From: Astrocystis sublimbata
Taxonomy: Eukaryota > Ascomycota > Sordariomycetes > Xylariales > Xylariaceae
DNA length: 64,000 bases
Assembly (NCBI GenBank): GCA_022453515.1
Contig: JAJNNY010000103.1
Coordinates: 1 to 64,000 of the forward strand
Reading direction: 5' to 3'
Under the pieces are notes generated by a model. It was given only the letters and a program-made list of their open reading frames with translations, was not told the DNA's origin and ran no database searches. The translations under genes and the position numbers were made by a program. Position 1 is the stretch's first letter. Each line of letters starts with the position of its first letter. This document shows, piece after piece, positions 21,812-33,256 of this stretch.

Positions 21812-23228
21812 CTTGATTTTGATACAAACTATATATTTAGGCGATGCACATGTCGTAGGCCGAGTGAATCTGAGGCAAGAAAATCAAGCCAGAGTGGTCA
21901 TAGACTGCACACACAAGTGCTGATCCTGCTCTTCTTAAACATCATTTACTTATCATTTTCCCATAGACCTCGACTGCGCAAAATACCCAAGTATATATTC
22001 AGAGTAGGCCTGAACATACCTACTAAATATAGATTAGCAGATGTATTAAGGCTGGCTCTTGGCTGGCTAGACCATAGGGTACTGGCGAGACTGGCTTCTG
22101 AAGCTAAGAGATCTATGGGCCATCAATAGCGTGGCTTTTGGGGGCTATAGTTTTACGGAACCCTTGGCAACACGAAAGTCGCCGCCGACCCTTCATGCCG
22201 TGTAAAGCACACACCAAGTTTCTGGACATTGATGAGAGGCTTCGCCTTTGTAACAATCATAATTGATCACTAAGAACTGCTACACGAACTTAGTTCCGCT
22301 CACATATCGACAACAGAACAAAATGCTAACATCGATGGCTAAAAAATGAACACAGCAGGGTAATTTAATAGCGATGGGCCTGTGCTGAAGACCTTCTCTA
22401 TCAGGTTAAGGGACCCAGATTCGATGCATCCCCGTAATTTGGTATCGCCGCCAAGGTTGTCCCGCACGATAGTTCGATAGCCCGTCCTACGCGCCGTTCC
22501 GCGCGTCCAGCAGAGCACACATTGGCCATGCGAGACCGCCACCTGGTGTTACCGACGCAGAGACTTACGAGTATAGTAGAAGGGAGGAGATTGCCACCTG
22601 CAGGACTGTCGAAAAAGGCGTTCTTCAGAACAAGCAGAGATAGACGAGACCGGCGAGACAATCCTTTGCATACTCGTACATCTCACACCTTATCTCAGAT
22701 CTGACCAAATTATCAGATGGCTCCCAAAAAGAAGGAAATACCAGTACTCTTACGAGGTTTGAGATTAACACTGTGTTCTGTGGCTGCGCAGGGGCTTATA
22801 AGCGCTAACTGCCTCAACTAACATCTAAATAGTTAAATGTTGACATTGGAAAGGTAGCGGATAGAGCTCGGACAGAGGACCTTCAGGACACCTCGCCGGG
22901 TCGCGACGCGATATTTGACACGCTGCCACTGCTTTGATTAGTAAATAATTAACTGCGGCTCTAAACCAGATCAAATGGCCCATATTATCCCGCGTAGGTA
23001 ATTTGCCCGTATTGTACCTCGCATGCGCAAGTGCTGACTGACGAAGGTACGTCAGCACGGTTACCCCTCACTCAGGAGAACGAACGCTAGTAATTACTTC
23101 TAAGCTTCTATAACTAGATCTTGAGGAGAACAGTCTCTAATACGCGATTATCGAGTGTTGTTTAGTCATTGAAGCCTTCGCCTCATTTACCTCACTGTAT
23201 TGTAAACCCATCTCAGCGTGTTTACGTC
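21812..23228. other. AT-rich gene-free stretch
   Basis: About 1.4 kb with no supported gene. Positions 21950-22130 are TA-rich with repeated CTGGCT/GGCTGG words, as in a decayed repeat. Frames on both strands lack motifs and splice support. Confidence 0.45.
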
Positions 23229-24148
23229 ATGGCAACTTCAAAAGTCACTTTCTTTGATCTGGGAAGCAATGGCCCTAAAAACAAAGCGTGGAACTCAAGC
23301 GCCTGGAGAAGTATGTCCCTGCGACAACAAGCTCGTGATTAGTAGTAACGATTGAGGAATACAGCGCGGTTTGTGTTGAACTACAAAGGTTTAGACTATG
23401 AAACAGAATGGGTTCGTATGGTTTCTGCCCCTCGCGAAGCGCCAACGCCAGAAGACATATTGACATATCAGACAGCTGGAGTACCCTGATATTAGACCGA
23501 GACTCAAGGATCAGTGAGTGCAGCTTAACGTCATTTCAGCATTCTCGGTCTGGGGCGACGACAGGCTGACATATGCACTCCAGCGTACCCGAAGATGTCA
23601 AGATATGTACTATCCCTACCGTCATCATGCCCGATGGCACCTATATAATGGACTCGTCGAAAATTGCAAACGCCATCGAGAAAATCTGTCCCTCTCCAAG
23701 CCTGCACTTGGACTCGCCGCTACGCGAAAAAGTAGAAGCCTACATAGCCTGTGCCCACATCGCCTTAGCACCCGTTTCCATTCCGAACGTCCCACGACGT
23801 CTCCTGAATGAGCGCAGCCACGAGTATTGGCACGAGACTCGCTCCAATTACACGGGCATGCCGCTAGATCAGTACGAGAAGGAGCAAGGCGGGGACGGAA
23901 AGCCCTACAAGGCCGCTGCACCTCATCTCCAAGCCGTCACCGCCATCCTGAATGAGAATCTCGACGGGCCTTTCTTCATGGGCTCGACTATCAGCTATAC
24001 CGACTTCGTCTGGGCGGGCTTCCTCACGCTTTTCCGCAGAATTGGGGACGATGTGTTTTGGTCGGTATTAGAGGCGACCGGCGATGGCGCTGTGCATCAG
24101 AAGCTCTTGGATAAGCTTGAGCGCTGGTCTGCTCGGGATGACCATTAA
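23229..24148 (+). CDS. Glutathione S-transferase-like protein (second copy, different subgroup)
   Basis: Four exons, 23229-23310, 23365-23411, 23476-23513 and 23584-24148, give 243 aa. The N-terminus MATSKVTFFDLGSNGP, then RFVLNYKGLDYETEW and YPDIRPRL, and the splice into PEDVKICTIPTVIMPDGTYI with MDSSKIANAIE, form a GST/thioredoxin N-domain of the fungal type with an FDLGS start, related to beta-etherase-like GSTs. The C-domain is helical and includes GPFFMGSTISYTDFVWAGFL with the conserved Asp. The second intron uses a weak donor (GTTCGT) and the third needs a CAG at 23581-23583. All frames close correctly, but the small exons are less certain than the last one. It probably conjugates or isomerises small electrophiles. 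Confidence 0.78.
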
Positions 24149-24582
24149 TTTAGATTGAGAATCTGAGTTTCTCATGCTTTCTCCATGAGTCGCATACGTC
24201 GGCACAGCGCGATAGCCGGGAATGATCTTGCAAGGCAACTTTTGATAAGACTGTCGCGATGGTAACACCTTGCATCACCCTCTGTGAAACGGACCGGCTG
24301 AGAAGGTGCTGACCTATACTCCGCCGCCAGACTGTGCGGGATGCAGACGGAGATGAGTCGAAGATAAAGGGTTCGGGGTGCCTTCACATGGAATGGGCCG
24401 TAATGTCATTGCGCAGTACAATCAAGCATGATGTCGTTTTAAATTCCTCACTGCTCCCCAGCGCCCTGTATTCGCATCATAACAAATAACGACTTACCAG
24501 CTATATTCAGACTACTGCTTTCATTCCCACCTTTCGGGCACTTACTAATCTTCACTTTTCCCAATTGTCTTCTTTTTGTCGC

Positions 24583-25327
24583 ATGATGGGATTCGTCACT
24601 AGATTGTGCATCGGCGCCCTCGGGCTTGCCTCTACTGCCAGGACATCGCAGTACTGTGATCCTGTCACCAGCGTATGCTACGAAGAAACCAAGGCTGGCG
24701 ACTTATACGTCCGGATGGCTCTGCCAGCTGTGGAGCAAGCACCATTCGACGTTTTGGTACAGATCGTCGCCCCAACAGCAACCGCGGGCTGGGCAGCCGT
24801 TGCATGGGGTGGCAAGATGACCAAGAATCCCATCACTCTGGCCTGGCCCAACGGAGACTCGACGATTGTGTCTTCTCGATGGACTGAGTGAGTCTCTATG
24901 TTAAGCTTTCAAGTCATTGAAGGAGTGACTTGAACTCAAATGATCACGTCGCGCTTTATCACCAAAATCAGCTCCGTTCTGCATGCAAAGTGGCTGACAT
25001 CATTCGAACAGTAACCATGTACTTCCTGAGCCTTACGCAGGAGCGACCTACCGTGTCCTCCGAGGCTCTACGGTCAATGCGACACATTGGACTTTGACGA
25101 CTCTGTGCAGCGGGTGCTCGAACTGGCCAGCTAGCAGTGATGAGACGACGCTCAACCCCAAGAATGAGTCCGCCAAGTTCGCATACGCACTATCTCCCAC
25201 GCCTCCCGCCCAGCCGGCAGATAACACGAGTTCAATCACGAAGCACACCGTTCACGATTCGTTCACCCTCACCCTAGCGGCTGCAAGAACGGACAGATTT
25301 GAGGAGTACATTCGGAATTTGTCATGA
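24583..25327 (+). CDS. Secreted stand-alone cytochrome domain, cellobiose dehydrogenase type (AA8-like)
   Basis: Exons 24583-24887 and 25012-25327 join across a 124-nt intron (GTGAGT..CAG) into 206 aa. The first 22 or so residues (MMGFVTRLCIGALGLASTAR) look like a secretion signal. The body resembles the b-type cytochrome domain of cellobiose dehydrogenase: SQYCDPVTSVCYEE at the start, DVLVQIVAP, GWAAVAWGGKM with a candidate axial methionine, then THWTLTTLCSGCSNW and a C-terminal HDSFTLTLAAA with a possible axial histidine. There is no flavin dehydrogenase or cellulose-binding module after it. Such domains pass electrons outside the cell, for example to copper monooxygenases or iron. The frame is intact. 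Axial ligand choices are inferred from position only. Confidence 0.75.
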
Positions 25328-25382
25328 GGTGCAACACAACAGGATCAGTAGAGAGCTACGGAAGGATGTATTGATTTCTACT

Positions 25383-26582
25383 TTAAATGTAGCTCATACT
25401 CGCATCGCTGGCGTGTGTTGAGTGAGTATGGTCAGTCTGTTGTGCGGTCATGGTTACCTGCGGCTTGCACCAGCCCAGGAGTACCGTCTCCATTGTATGC
25501 GCCCCCGATTGCTTATCCTGGTAAAATCCGGTTGGTCCTTCAACTTTCCAGTCGGGGCAGACGTTTTTACCAAACGAGACTACCCCGGTCCTGAATGCTA
25601 TAGTGTCAATCTCAGCATTGTCATGGCTCCAAATTGAAGCGCTCTGTACCGGACCTGGTGCTTTTGCCATCTTGATCAAATCCTCAAGGGTCAACCACTC
25701 TGACACTTCCAAAGAAGGTCTCAAACTGTCATGCGCTTGGAATTTGGCGCTTCTTCCTGTGAACTGGTCGAACTGGCTATTGTGCACGAAGACTCGTGTG
25801 ATGTTGCTATGGATCTGACCCTGGATACTGAAAGCAGAGTATGCGATCTGAACAAAGTGTCAGTCGATAGAATGGGAAATACATGACCCGATGTACGTTA
25901 CATTTTCGGTGGCATATTCAATATTCAACGTCCTTGCAGATGATGGCCACGTTGTTGTCAACACCAGCGTTCACCGATACATTCTTCGTCCTTTTGGCGG
26001 TGGCGAGATTGAGCGCCGCATCATTCTCTAAAGAATAGTGAAGCTAATTTTGGAAACCCGGTCATCGTTGGCGAGAGATGACCCAATGTTGGCGTCTCCG
26101 CAAATGGCCTGAAAGACGCCTTCGGGGAAAACCTTGGAGCCTATTTCAGCCAGCTTCAGGGCCGAATAAGGTGTAGCAGACGATGGCTTCCAGATAAAGG
26201 TATTTCCCCCGAGCAGAGCGGGGATCAGACTTTTCAGACCGGTCAACATCGGAGAGTCTTGTGACATGAGACCAACACAGACACCAAGAGGCACGGCTGT
26301 TAACGTGCCAGTAGATTGAGTGTCATCCTGCAACTTCAGAAACTCGTGGGAATGGGACAGAACAGATGCCGTTACATCGCTCTCCAGTGGAATGGGCTCG
26401 ATGTTTAGCCTGCAGATCCTGCTGATCAGGCTGATAACCAAAGCCATTTCAAAACCTGTGGTGTAGAGTGGTAGATCACTTTCCTTGCCTCGGAGTACAC
26501 CAAGCTCAAACATGTTGGACTCTATAAAACGCTGGGTTGTAAGCCATGATAACGTCGCAGTCAAGGCGATGGAGCTGAACAA
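25383..26582 (-). pseudogene. Aldehyde dehydrogenase relic lacking catalytic residues
   Basis: The minus-strand frame from 26582 reads ALDH N-domain sequence, including VPLGVCVGLMSQDSP, LIPALLGGNTFIWKPSSATP and FPEGVFQAICGDANIGSSL, then SKISFT. A one-base shift follows near 26030, and the sense continues in another frame (ENDAALNLATAKR, NNVAIICKDVEY). A 7-bp tandem duplication (GAATATT) near 25915-25930 shifts it again. The last part (25787-25383) gives the C-terminal region. In the second part the usual LELGG motif reads VNAGV and the GQxC motif reads GQIHS, so both the general-base Glu and the catalytic Cys are lost. About 90 residues are also missing before SEWLTLEDLI, and the extreme N-terminus is absent. 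This is a long-decayed gene. Confidence 0.65.
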
Positions 26583-27296
26583 TCTATGAAAAGTTCAATC
26601 TGGGAGCCGGTTTCCGTAAATGCTTTGATACTGCTGCACCTTGTTCTGAAATCCAAGCGTCTTGCTGTCGAAGTTTATATAGCATGTTAATGAGAATGCA
26701 GTCCTTGGTCAAGGGACAAGCCAGCTCGTCTGAATATTGTGGCGCTGAAATAGATTGCTATCAAGCTAATGTGACGATTTTGGCTTTGTGCTCGTGAGTC
26801 ACCAATATGTTGGTCGTTTCGTTACAACCTCAAAGCTGGGTAACAAAAGACCTGTGTTCGTATGATTGTCGATGTTATTGACTAATTTTCGTATCATTCG
26901 TTCATCTTCAAGCACGAGGGGAACACGTACGGGTAAGTTGTGACTATCGTCGTCGTGTCACATAGCACAAGTCAGTCCTATTAGTAATTATCACAACTCA
27001 CAACTCAGATTGTCCTTCACGTCAAGAAGCTACTCGTGAATCTGCGCACAAGATCTAGACGTTAGTGAAAAAATGATTCGCCATCTCCTATTCTTGAATC
27101 CGCCAAAGAACCATGTCAGAGCTCGATGAAGCTTGCAAGTTATCTTGTGCAACATGGGAGGTCAGCGGATCTCATGAAGCGACATAGTAGAACATCTGGC
27201 GTTCACGCGATAGTCACAGTAGCGCTTGTGCTGTCAATTTTCTTAAGACGATTATACGGGGATATTAACAGAGACAAGTCGTGCTCATCAAATGTC
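26583..27296. other. Intergenic stretch
   Basis: About 700 bp with no supported gene, between the aldehyde dehydrogenase relic and the hydrolase gene. Confidence 0.5.
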
Positions 27297-28550
27297 TTAC
27301 AGTGACTCCCCAAAAGCTCGCATGACCGCAAGACTGACGACTGGATATGACATTATCCGATCATGTAGACCATATTTCATGATCTGTTCGCGAATGGTAC
27401 CCCTGCTAGTTCTCCGTTCAACTGCCCAGCCACCAGCTTCGCTGTCTACTCTAGAAGCGAGCTTTTCTTCTTCCGGTTCTGCGAAACTAATGCCATTTGG
27501 CATGGAGGCGTTGGCAGCATGCCAAAAGAGCTGGTCGCTGTGAGACCACGGTATGTCATAGTCATCCTCTGCATGAATCATTGTGATATCGTAACGGGGC
27601 AGTTCCCGATCCAAATCCTCGCACCGTCGAATGAAGTCTGCCAGTTTGGTTTTGCTCGGCCATTTGGCAATGATCCAAGTGTTGAGCCAAGTCAGAAGAC
27701 TAGGAAACTTTGCAAGGGGGTCAAGTACGGGTATCGTCCCAGCTATTCGGTACGTGGCTGTTAATGATGCGACATCGGCAAAGGGTGCGACTAGAACAAC
27801 CCCGGAAAACAGAACTGGCTCTGGCTGGGCGGCCATGTGATGGATGAGCGAGAGGGCGACGGCTGTGCCTAGGGACTGCGCAAATATCACGATACGCGAA
27901 GGTGGGATGTCAGCTACTTTCATTGCCCACTCAGCCAGGGTGATCGCGTCGGTCAATAGGCCTTTCTCTGAGGGATAGCCACTACTAGAGCCGAACCCGC
28001 GGTAGTCGATGGCTAATGTGTGTATTCGGTGTGGTGCACCAGCTGACATAGCCCGATAGCTAGGCGGTCGCCATCCTGACCCCAGAGTTCCCGCAGCACC
28101 GTGAAAGTACAACACCAGAAGCGACGAAGGGTCGTCACGAAGAAACTTGAAGCTCAATCGCTCTTTGATGTCCAAAGTCAGGCCCTGAGGCTCAGCCGAT
28201 AAAGCCGCCCGGTTTTGCTGGTACAGCCCGAGAGGCAGTATGTGCCAAGCGTGAAGCGACTCGCCGTCGGGGGTATTGAGGAAGAAAGGCGTAACCTGAT
28301 TTCGAAGAAACCCCCATTGCTCGGGCACGTTGGCGTCTTGGAACCAGGTTAATTTCACGCGGTTGAGGTAAATGACTTGGTCTTGTAGCACAGGAATCGT
28401 GAGCAAGCCGATGAAGAAGGCATACAGTCCTGTGAAAGTTAGCAGACCGTATACGGCTGAGCGTAGCGCAGTCACAAGGATTATCCTCATGGCAACACAT
28501 TGACGCTTGCGGATTGGTGAACCGTCAATAAGAGAACATCGCAGACTCAT
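27297..28550 (-). CDS. Membrane-anchored alpha/beta hydrolase (ABHD12-like)
   Basis: A single exon of 417 aa. A hydrophobic segment at about residues 32-52 (AVYGLLTFTGLYAFFIGLLT) probably anchors the protein in a membrane. The hydrolase fold follows: LVLYFHGAAGT (about 145-155, oxyanion region), IDYRGFGSSSGYPSE (about 181-195), the nucleophile elbow FAQSLG with Ser near 226 (Ala replaces the first Gly of GxSxG), an acid in HAEDDYD (about 326-332) and a catalytic His in YGLHDR (about 396). This order matches the ABHD12/ABHD13 serine hydrolases, which act on lipids such as lysophospholipids or acylglycerols. The start at 28550 is an ATG; a second ATG at residue 21 is also possible. It lies beside a desaturase gene on the same strand, which fits lipid metabolism. 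Confidence 0.85.
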   Translation of the reverse strand: MSLRCSLIDGSPIRKRQCVAMRIILVTALRSAVYGLLTFTGLYAFFIGLLTIPVLQDQVIYLNRVKLTWFQDANVPEQWGFLRNQVTPFFLNTPDGESLHAWHILPLGLYQQNRAALSAEPQGLTLDIKERLSFKFLRDDPSSLLVLYFHGAAGTLGSGWRPPSYRAMSAGAPHRIHTLAIDYRGFGSSSGYPSEKGLLTDAITLAEWAMKVADIPPSRIVIFAQSLGTAVALSLIHHMAAQPEPVLFSGVVLVAPFADVASLTATYRIAGTIPVLDPLAKFPSLLTWLNTWIIAKWPSKTKLADFIRRCEDLDRELPRYDITMIHAEDDYDIPWSHSDQLFWHAANASMPNGISFAEPEEEKLASRVDSEAGGWAVERRTSRGTIREQIMKYGLHDRIMSYPVVSLAVMRAFGESL

Positions 28551-28922
28551 GGAACGAAATGAGCCGACGGCGAAATGAGAATAGGTTGGCTGGGCGCACT
28601 GGACGGGTGTCCGAGCGGTGCAATAGTAATAGTGTGCTAACCAGGATGGGCGGCTGCAAGGGAGTAAGATACCTGGTTCTTAATGTTGGCTTGGCTCACC
28701 CGCGAATCGGACATTGTTCAAACGTATAATCCTTGATGACTTTTACGAACAGGTGAGAAAGAAAATGATATTGATGCTTGATTGGATCTAACGATCCTCG
28801 TTCAATGCAAATTGCTGAGAAATGGTAAGCAGCGGTGCTTCTGCCGGATTTCCACACAGTGCACTTTCATTGTTGACATCTAGCGCTCAAATGGACTGAC
28901 TATCTATCACACAAGGACATTG

Positions 28923-30426
28923 TTATTGACCCTTTCCAAGCCCGAACTTGTCGCGTATCTCTTCCTCGCTGAACCTCCGTGTGTGGCGCTTGAGCATAGC
29001 AACTCGCTGCTCCATCGTCATGTGGATCTGGTCGCCGATAGGCACAAGGCATCGCGCAAGCGTCTCATAATCGTGCATCATAAGCCGAACGGTAATCATG
29101 AGATAGTCGATATCATGAAAGACGAGCGCATGCTCCCGGGCATAGATCTCCTTGCTCTCGAGGAAATGCACGGGATGCTCTCGCCAATGGCGCAGGGGAT
29201 TGAGATGATGCGACGTATGATAGCCGTCATTGTAACAGTAGCGGTTACTCTGAGATTCACAGTGTCAGCCAATCTTAAATGGATGCGCTAGTGTACCTAG
29301 GTAGGGAGGTTTTCTTACTGGCACATCTATCAGAGTGATGCTAGATCGATAGTCGGAGTCCGGCTCGTCGGCATCAACGAATGCGTGCTGGCCCCAATTG
29401 CCTACCATGAGTCCGAGACGCATGACAAGGAGGGGGATAAGCAGCGTGAAGAGGGCCGGCTTGAAGTTATACTTCAGAAGAAAAGTGATGACGGCATAAT
29501 TCGACAGCTCCCAGAAGGCTACTCGAAAAGCCAATGACCACCTGCTTGTTCTTATGAAGTAAAGTGGTAGATCCAGCCAGACGAGTAGATAGAACCGACC
29601 GACATACATCAAGAAGTGCCATATATCGTCTCGTTGGTAGCGCACGGTTGATGACAGGTCATTGGGGCCATTTCCCTCAACGTGATGATGCTTGACGTGG
29701 TGGTAAAAGTAGCTGTTCCATGTGTGGCCCATCAAGGGGTCCATCACATAGGGAAACAATTGATCGAAAACCCCTGTCAAAGACTGTTTGTTCAGAACAC
29801 CTCGCTGGTGTATATGCTGATGCCTCAAAAGCGTATATGCGCCAATCGACCACGCCTGCAGAAGCACATGCAGGACGCCGTGCAGGTATGTGAAATGGTG
29901 GAAAAGCCACAGCGCACTGGGCAGAGATGTGGTGAAGTACAAGATCAAATGTGTAACCATCACCACATCAGTCTCGACCCTCGCCACGGTCTTGGCCCAT
30001 GATATGTACGGCAATAATATGTGTTCGTACACCGCAGGAGGTAAGCGCGACTTCAGGTCCCTGAGATCCCATGTTGAGAAGACGGTGGGCTCGAAGTCTT
30101 GGCTTTTTGGTTGGTTTAGTGCTTTCAGGATGGCTACATCACCCTGATCCTTATGTCCAGCAGGCCAATCGGGTTCTTTCTTCTTGATGTCTATTGGGAA
30201 ATTCGGGTTAGCTATTCCTTCTGGCTGACAACGTGGCCTGGGAACTTGACTGACCTCCATTGGTATCTTTCGGTTTTAGATCTGACGTGTCTGCTTCGGT
30301 ACTCTCGCCGGCATCAATGATGACTGTATCCAAAGCCGGTCTTGTGTCTCGGATATTGTGGGCCAGGTTTCGGAGGACCAGCCGATCCGATGGCGTTAAT
30401 TCAGGGCTTACAATGATAGAAGCCAT
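28923..30426 (-). CDS. Fatty acid desaturase-like membrane protein
   Basis: Exons 30426-30255, 30190-29319 and 29249-28923, with introns of 64 and 69 nt (GTCAGT..TAG and GTAAGA..CAG), give 456 aa. Three histidine clusters mark the di-iron centre of membrane desaturases: HQHIH (about 181-185), HHVKHHH (about 221-227) and HTSHH (about 359-363), the last one completed only after the second splice (RYCYNDGYHTSHHLN). Hydrophobic pairs lie before the first box and between the second and third. No cytochrome b5 domain is visible. It should introduce a double bond or hydroxyl into a fatty acyl chain in the ER. The substrate is unknown; the sequence is not clearly a delta-9 or delta-12 type. The ATG at 30424-30426 opens MASIIVSPELTP. 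Confidence 0.87.
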
Positions 30427-32788
30427 CGGTAACTCAATACAGAACAAGAACAACAAGAATGCTTAGATGAGAGTGAAATGCCTTTTGAGGCTCAAGTAAG
30501 CTCAACGCCAACAGAAACTGTTGATCCACTTGCCTCTAGCCCCTTCCAAAGCGAATAGACCTCAGACCGCCGCTCCACCGAATTTTATTAATGCGATCCA
30601 CCACGCCGAGCCTGGTATGGCCGCGAACGCATGCGTGGCATGATGGTTTCTCAAAATGCTATTCGCAGGAGCATCGTGAAGTATCACTGAGGGCGCTGGG
30701 TCACTCCTGGGATCGTGGATCTCAAAAGTTGAGGTTGCTATTTCAGAAGAGTATACACATCTCACATAATAGTTCAACGGGCGTAACATTACCCTTTGTT
30801 ATCATCACTGCTTCCTGTTTTGTCGCTTTCAAAATCCAACCTAGCGTGAGAAACGTGCTTCAGAAGTAAGATCTTTGGAATGGGTCATATCCGCTTGGAC
30901 ATTGTGCTAAATCTTTAGCCTCGAATGGCCTCATTAGTGTGTCATCTACCTTCCACTAGTACATGGATAGATTACTGAGTCTAAAGTCCTACCATCAAAT
31001 TCAGAGCGGTACCTATTGCGATATGGTTGAAGACGTGAAGCCGCGGAACCGAAAACTCCACCATGATGGTCTTGTCAAATTTCTTTTCGTGTCCGAGTTT
31101 TCCAAGATTCAGCTGAATCGGAGTATTATCATACCATCAGGGGCGGGTCGTCTAATCCCAGCATCCCAGCATGTAAGGTTTTAGGTTAGGTTTTAAGCTT
31201 AGCTAGCACAGGGATCTACTGCCAAGTTGTATCTGGAGTAGACCCCTTTTACAGATCCATTATCTTAGCGCGTGTGCGTTACTGCGCCAGAAACCGTGTA
31301 ACATAGATCGACCTATCTGTAGATTCAAACTCACCCATCTGACTCTTGACTAATCGCTCAGATACCTTCAGATTAGAGCAAGAAGTGGTTTTCGTCACCC
31401 CAATTGATATTGCCTATCCGTCATGTAGATTTGATCGGCCTCAAAAATGCTCATGATTCGTTCTACCAGGATTGCTGCATCGCATAGTCTATGAAATCTG
31501 CCGGCATGAGTAAGGGTCTCGCCTGGGTATTTCAGCTAGTAAGCGCCCGACACATGCCACTGGACTGAGTGCGCGGTGGTCTTTGTCACGTTCTCACCCA
31601 ACCCACATTCAGAAGTACCAGCGATGATATGCCAGATACCATCAGACATGTTACCGTCCAACTTTTCAAGATGCGATCTTTTTGCCTCTCCTGTGATCGC
31701 TTGGCTTCTCTTCATATATATATCTATGAGACATATTAACACGCACCTAATAGCATCACTACACACACCTGCGACATTTCTTCCACCCGCAAAATGGAGC
31801 ATAAGCTAAAGTATTCAACTTGAGTATCCGAATGGCCACTTCGAGCTGCGATAGCTACTAGGCTCGTGAAAACCCTTGAACCTGTCTCATGATGTTCATA
31901 TCTAGAGACCGGCAAAGACGCACAAGTGAAGGGATCCTGTGCCGGCACCGAAGCTGATGCGAGATCAACACAGCGCAGTCAATTGCGAACCAACGTGCAT
32001 ACGCGTCTTCTTATAGTATAAGACTTACATTCTCTAAGAGTGGATAGCCGCATCGCTTTAACATAACAAAAACGGGTGTAGAGCAAAAGGAAAAACCGTT
32101 GAAATCGCTATCCCAAAGGGAAAAAAGAGACTCTATACTCTATGGATCTCGCCGAGAGCCAACCCCGGGTCCAAGTTCTGGTGCGGGGTAGCTTATTGCT
32201 GGATCTGTCTGAGCGAGGCCTGGCCATGCGATCGGATAAGACGGACAACAGGTATCCATCTCGTCCATCGTCGAGCCGTGACGTGACCGAGGTGACATCC
32301 ACAGCAGGATATATTTGAAATTGGCGGCAGTAGCAAGAGATCCCGCATAGGATCCCGTGTGTCCATTAAGCTTCAAGGAAGGATCCCGCACATGCGTTAA
32401 CAGATCTGCAGTGGCCTAGTATGGTGACTTGGTAAGTTAGGCTAGCCTATCGGGTTGGAGTATTGACGATTCCTGCAAGCCACATCCTACGATGCACCCT
32501 CAGAATCCTGCCAAATGTTCATATAGCAAAGCTTCAAATACGAGATGTTAGGCAGCAGCATATCGAACAGTTCTTGTGATAATTTGACCCTTATCATGAC
32601 GTCTGGCGTGCAACGCTGGCCCTTTCCTTGCACACAGTTGATCAAACAGTTCGTATAAGAAACCCTCTGCTCATTCTCTCCTCTATCTCACCATCTCTGT
32701 ATCTTCACCACAAGCACTCCCAGCCTCTCCTTGCATCTCATTATAACAATAGGACAGAGGCTCAAAAGGCGAAAGAGTCTTCAAGATA
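30427..32788. other. Long gene-free stretch
   Basis: About 2.4 kb without a supported gene on either strand. Short frames lack motifs. The last 150 bp before 32789 are pyrimidine-rich and form the promoter and leader of the small secreted protein gene. Confidence 0.5.
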
Positions 32789-33256
32789 ATGCATTTCTCG
32801 ACTTTGATCACGACTTCCCTTGCCGTCGCCGCAAGCGCCAGTGCTTCATCCTACCCCCCCGACATCAATGTAAACACCACCATAGGGCACGTCAGTCTCT
32901 ACGGGGACTCAGGATGTACCAATGACACCAACAGTATGACGCTAACGGCCCCTTATGGTGGCATCGGCCTCTGCTACTTGTTGCCCTTTTCCCCTGCTCC
33001 CCGGATTGTCACAGCGATCAGGATCAACTACACCGAGACTGGCTCTTATTATACATGCGCCTGTACGTCCTCAAGTTGTCTCGCAGTTTGCTCTGGCCTA
33101 ATCTCATTGAAATGAACAGTCCACGCATACACAGATCGATACTGCAGAGAAAACCCCACGGTTATCGCTGAATCTGGCGTTTGCAAGAGCATTTCCGATG
33201 TCGCGGATACGCCTGGGAATCTTACCTGGGTGGGCGGTGCGCTCATCTGCAATTAG
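32789..33256 (+). CDS. Small secreted cysteine-containing protein
   Basis: Exons 32789-33062 and 33120-33256 join across a 57-nt intron (GTACGT..CAG) to give 136 aa. The first 19 residues (MHFSTLITTSLAVAASASA) form a clear signal peptide. The mature part has six cysteines, in SGCTND, GLCYLL, YTCAF, YCREN, GVCKS and the C-terminal LICN, enough for three disulfides. N-glycosylation sequons occur (NTT, NDT, NYT, NLT). No catalytic motif is seen. Size, secretion signal and even Cys count are what fungal effector-like or surface proteins show, but a function cannot be assigned. The intron is short yet the splice restores a frame with a plausible end, and the ATG follows a long pyrimidine-rich leader typical of expressed fungal genes. 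Confidence 0.75.

Noticed and set aside
23573..24148. GST C-terminal exon as a separate gene starting at the ATG at 23573
   Set aside because: It would lack the thioredoxin-like N-domain, whose exons lie just upstream in correct phase.
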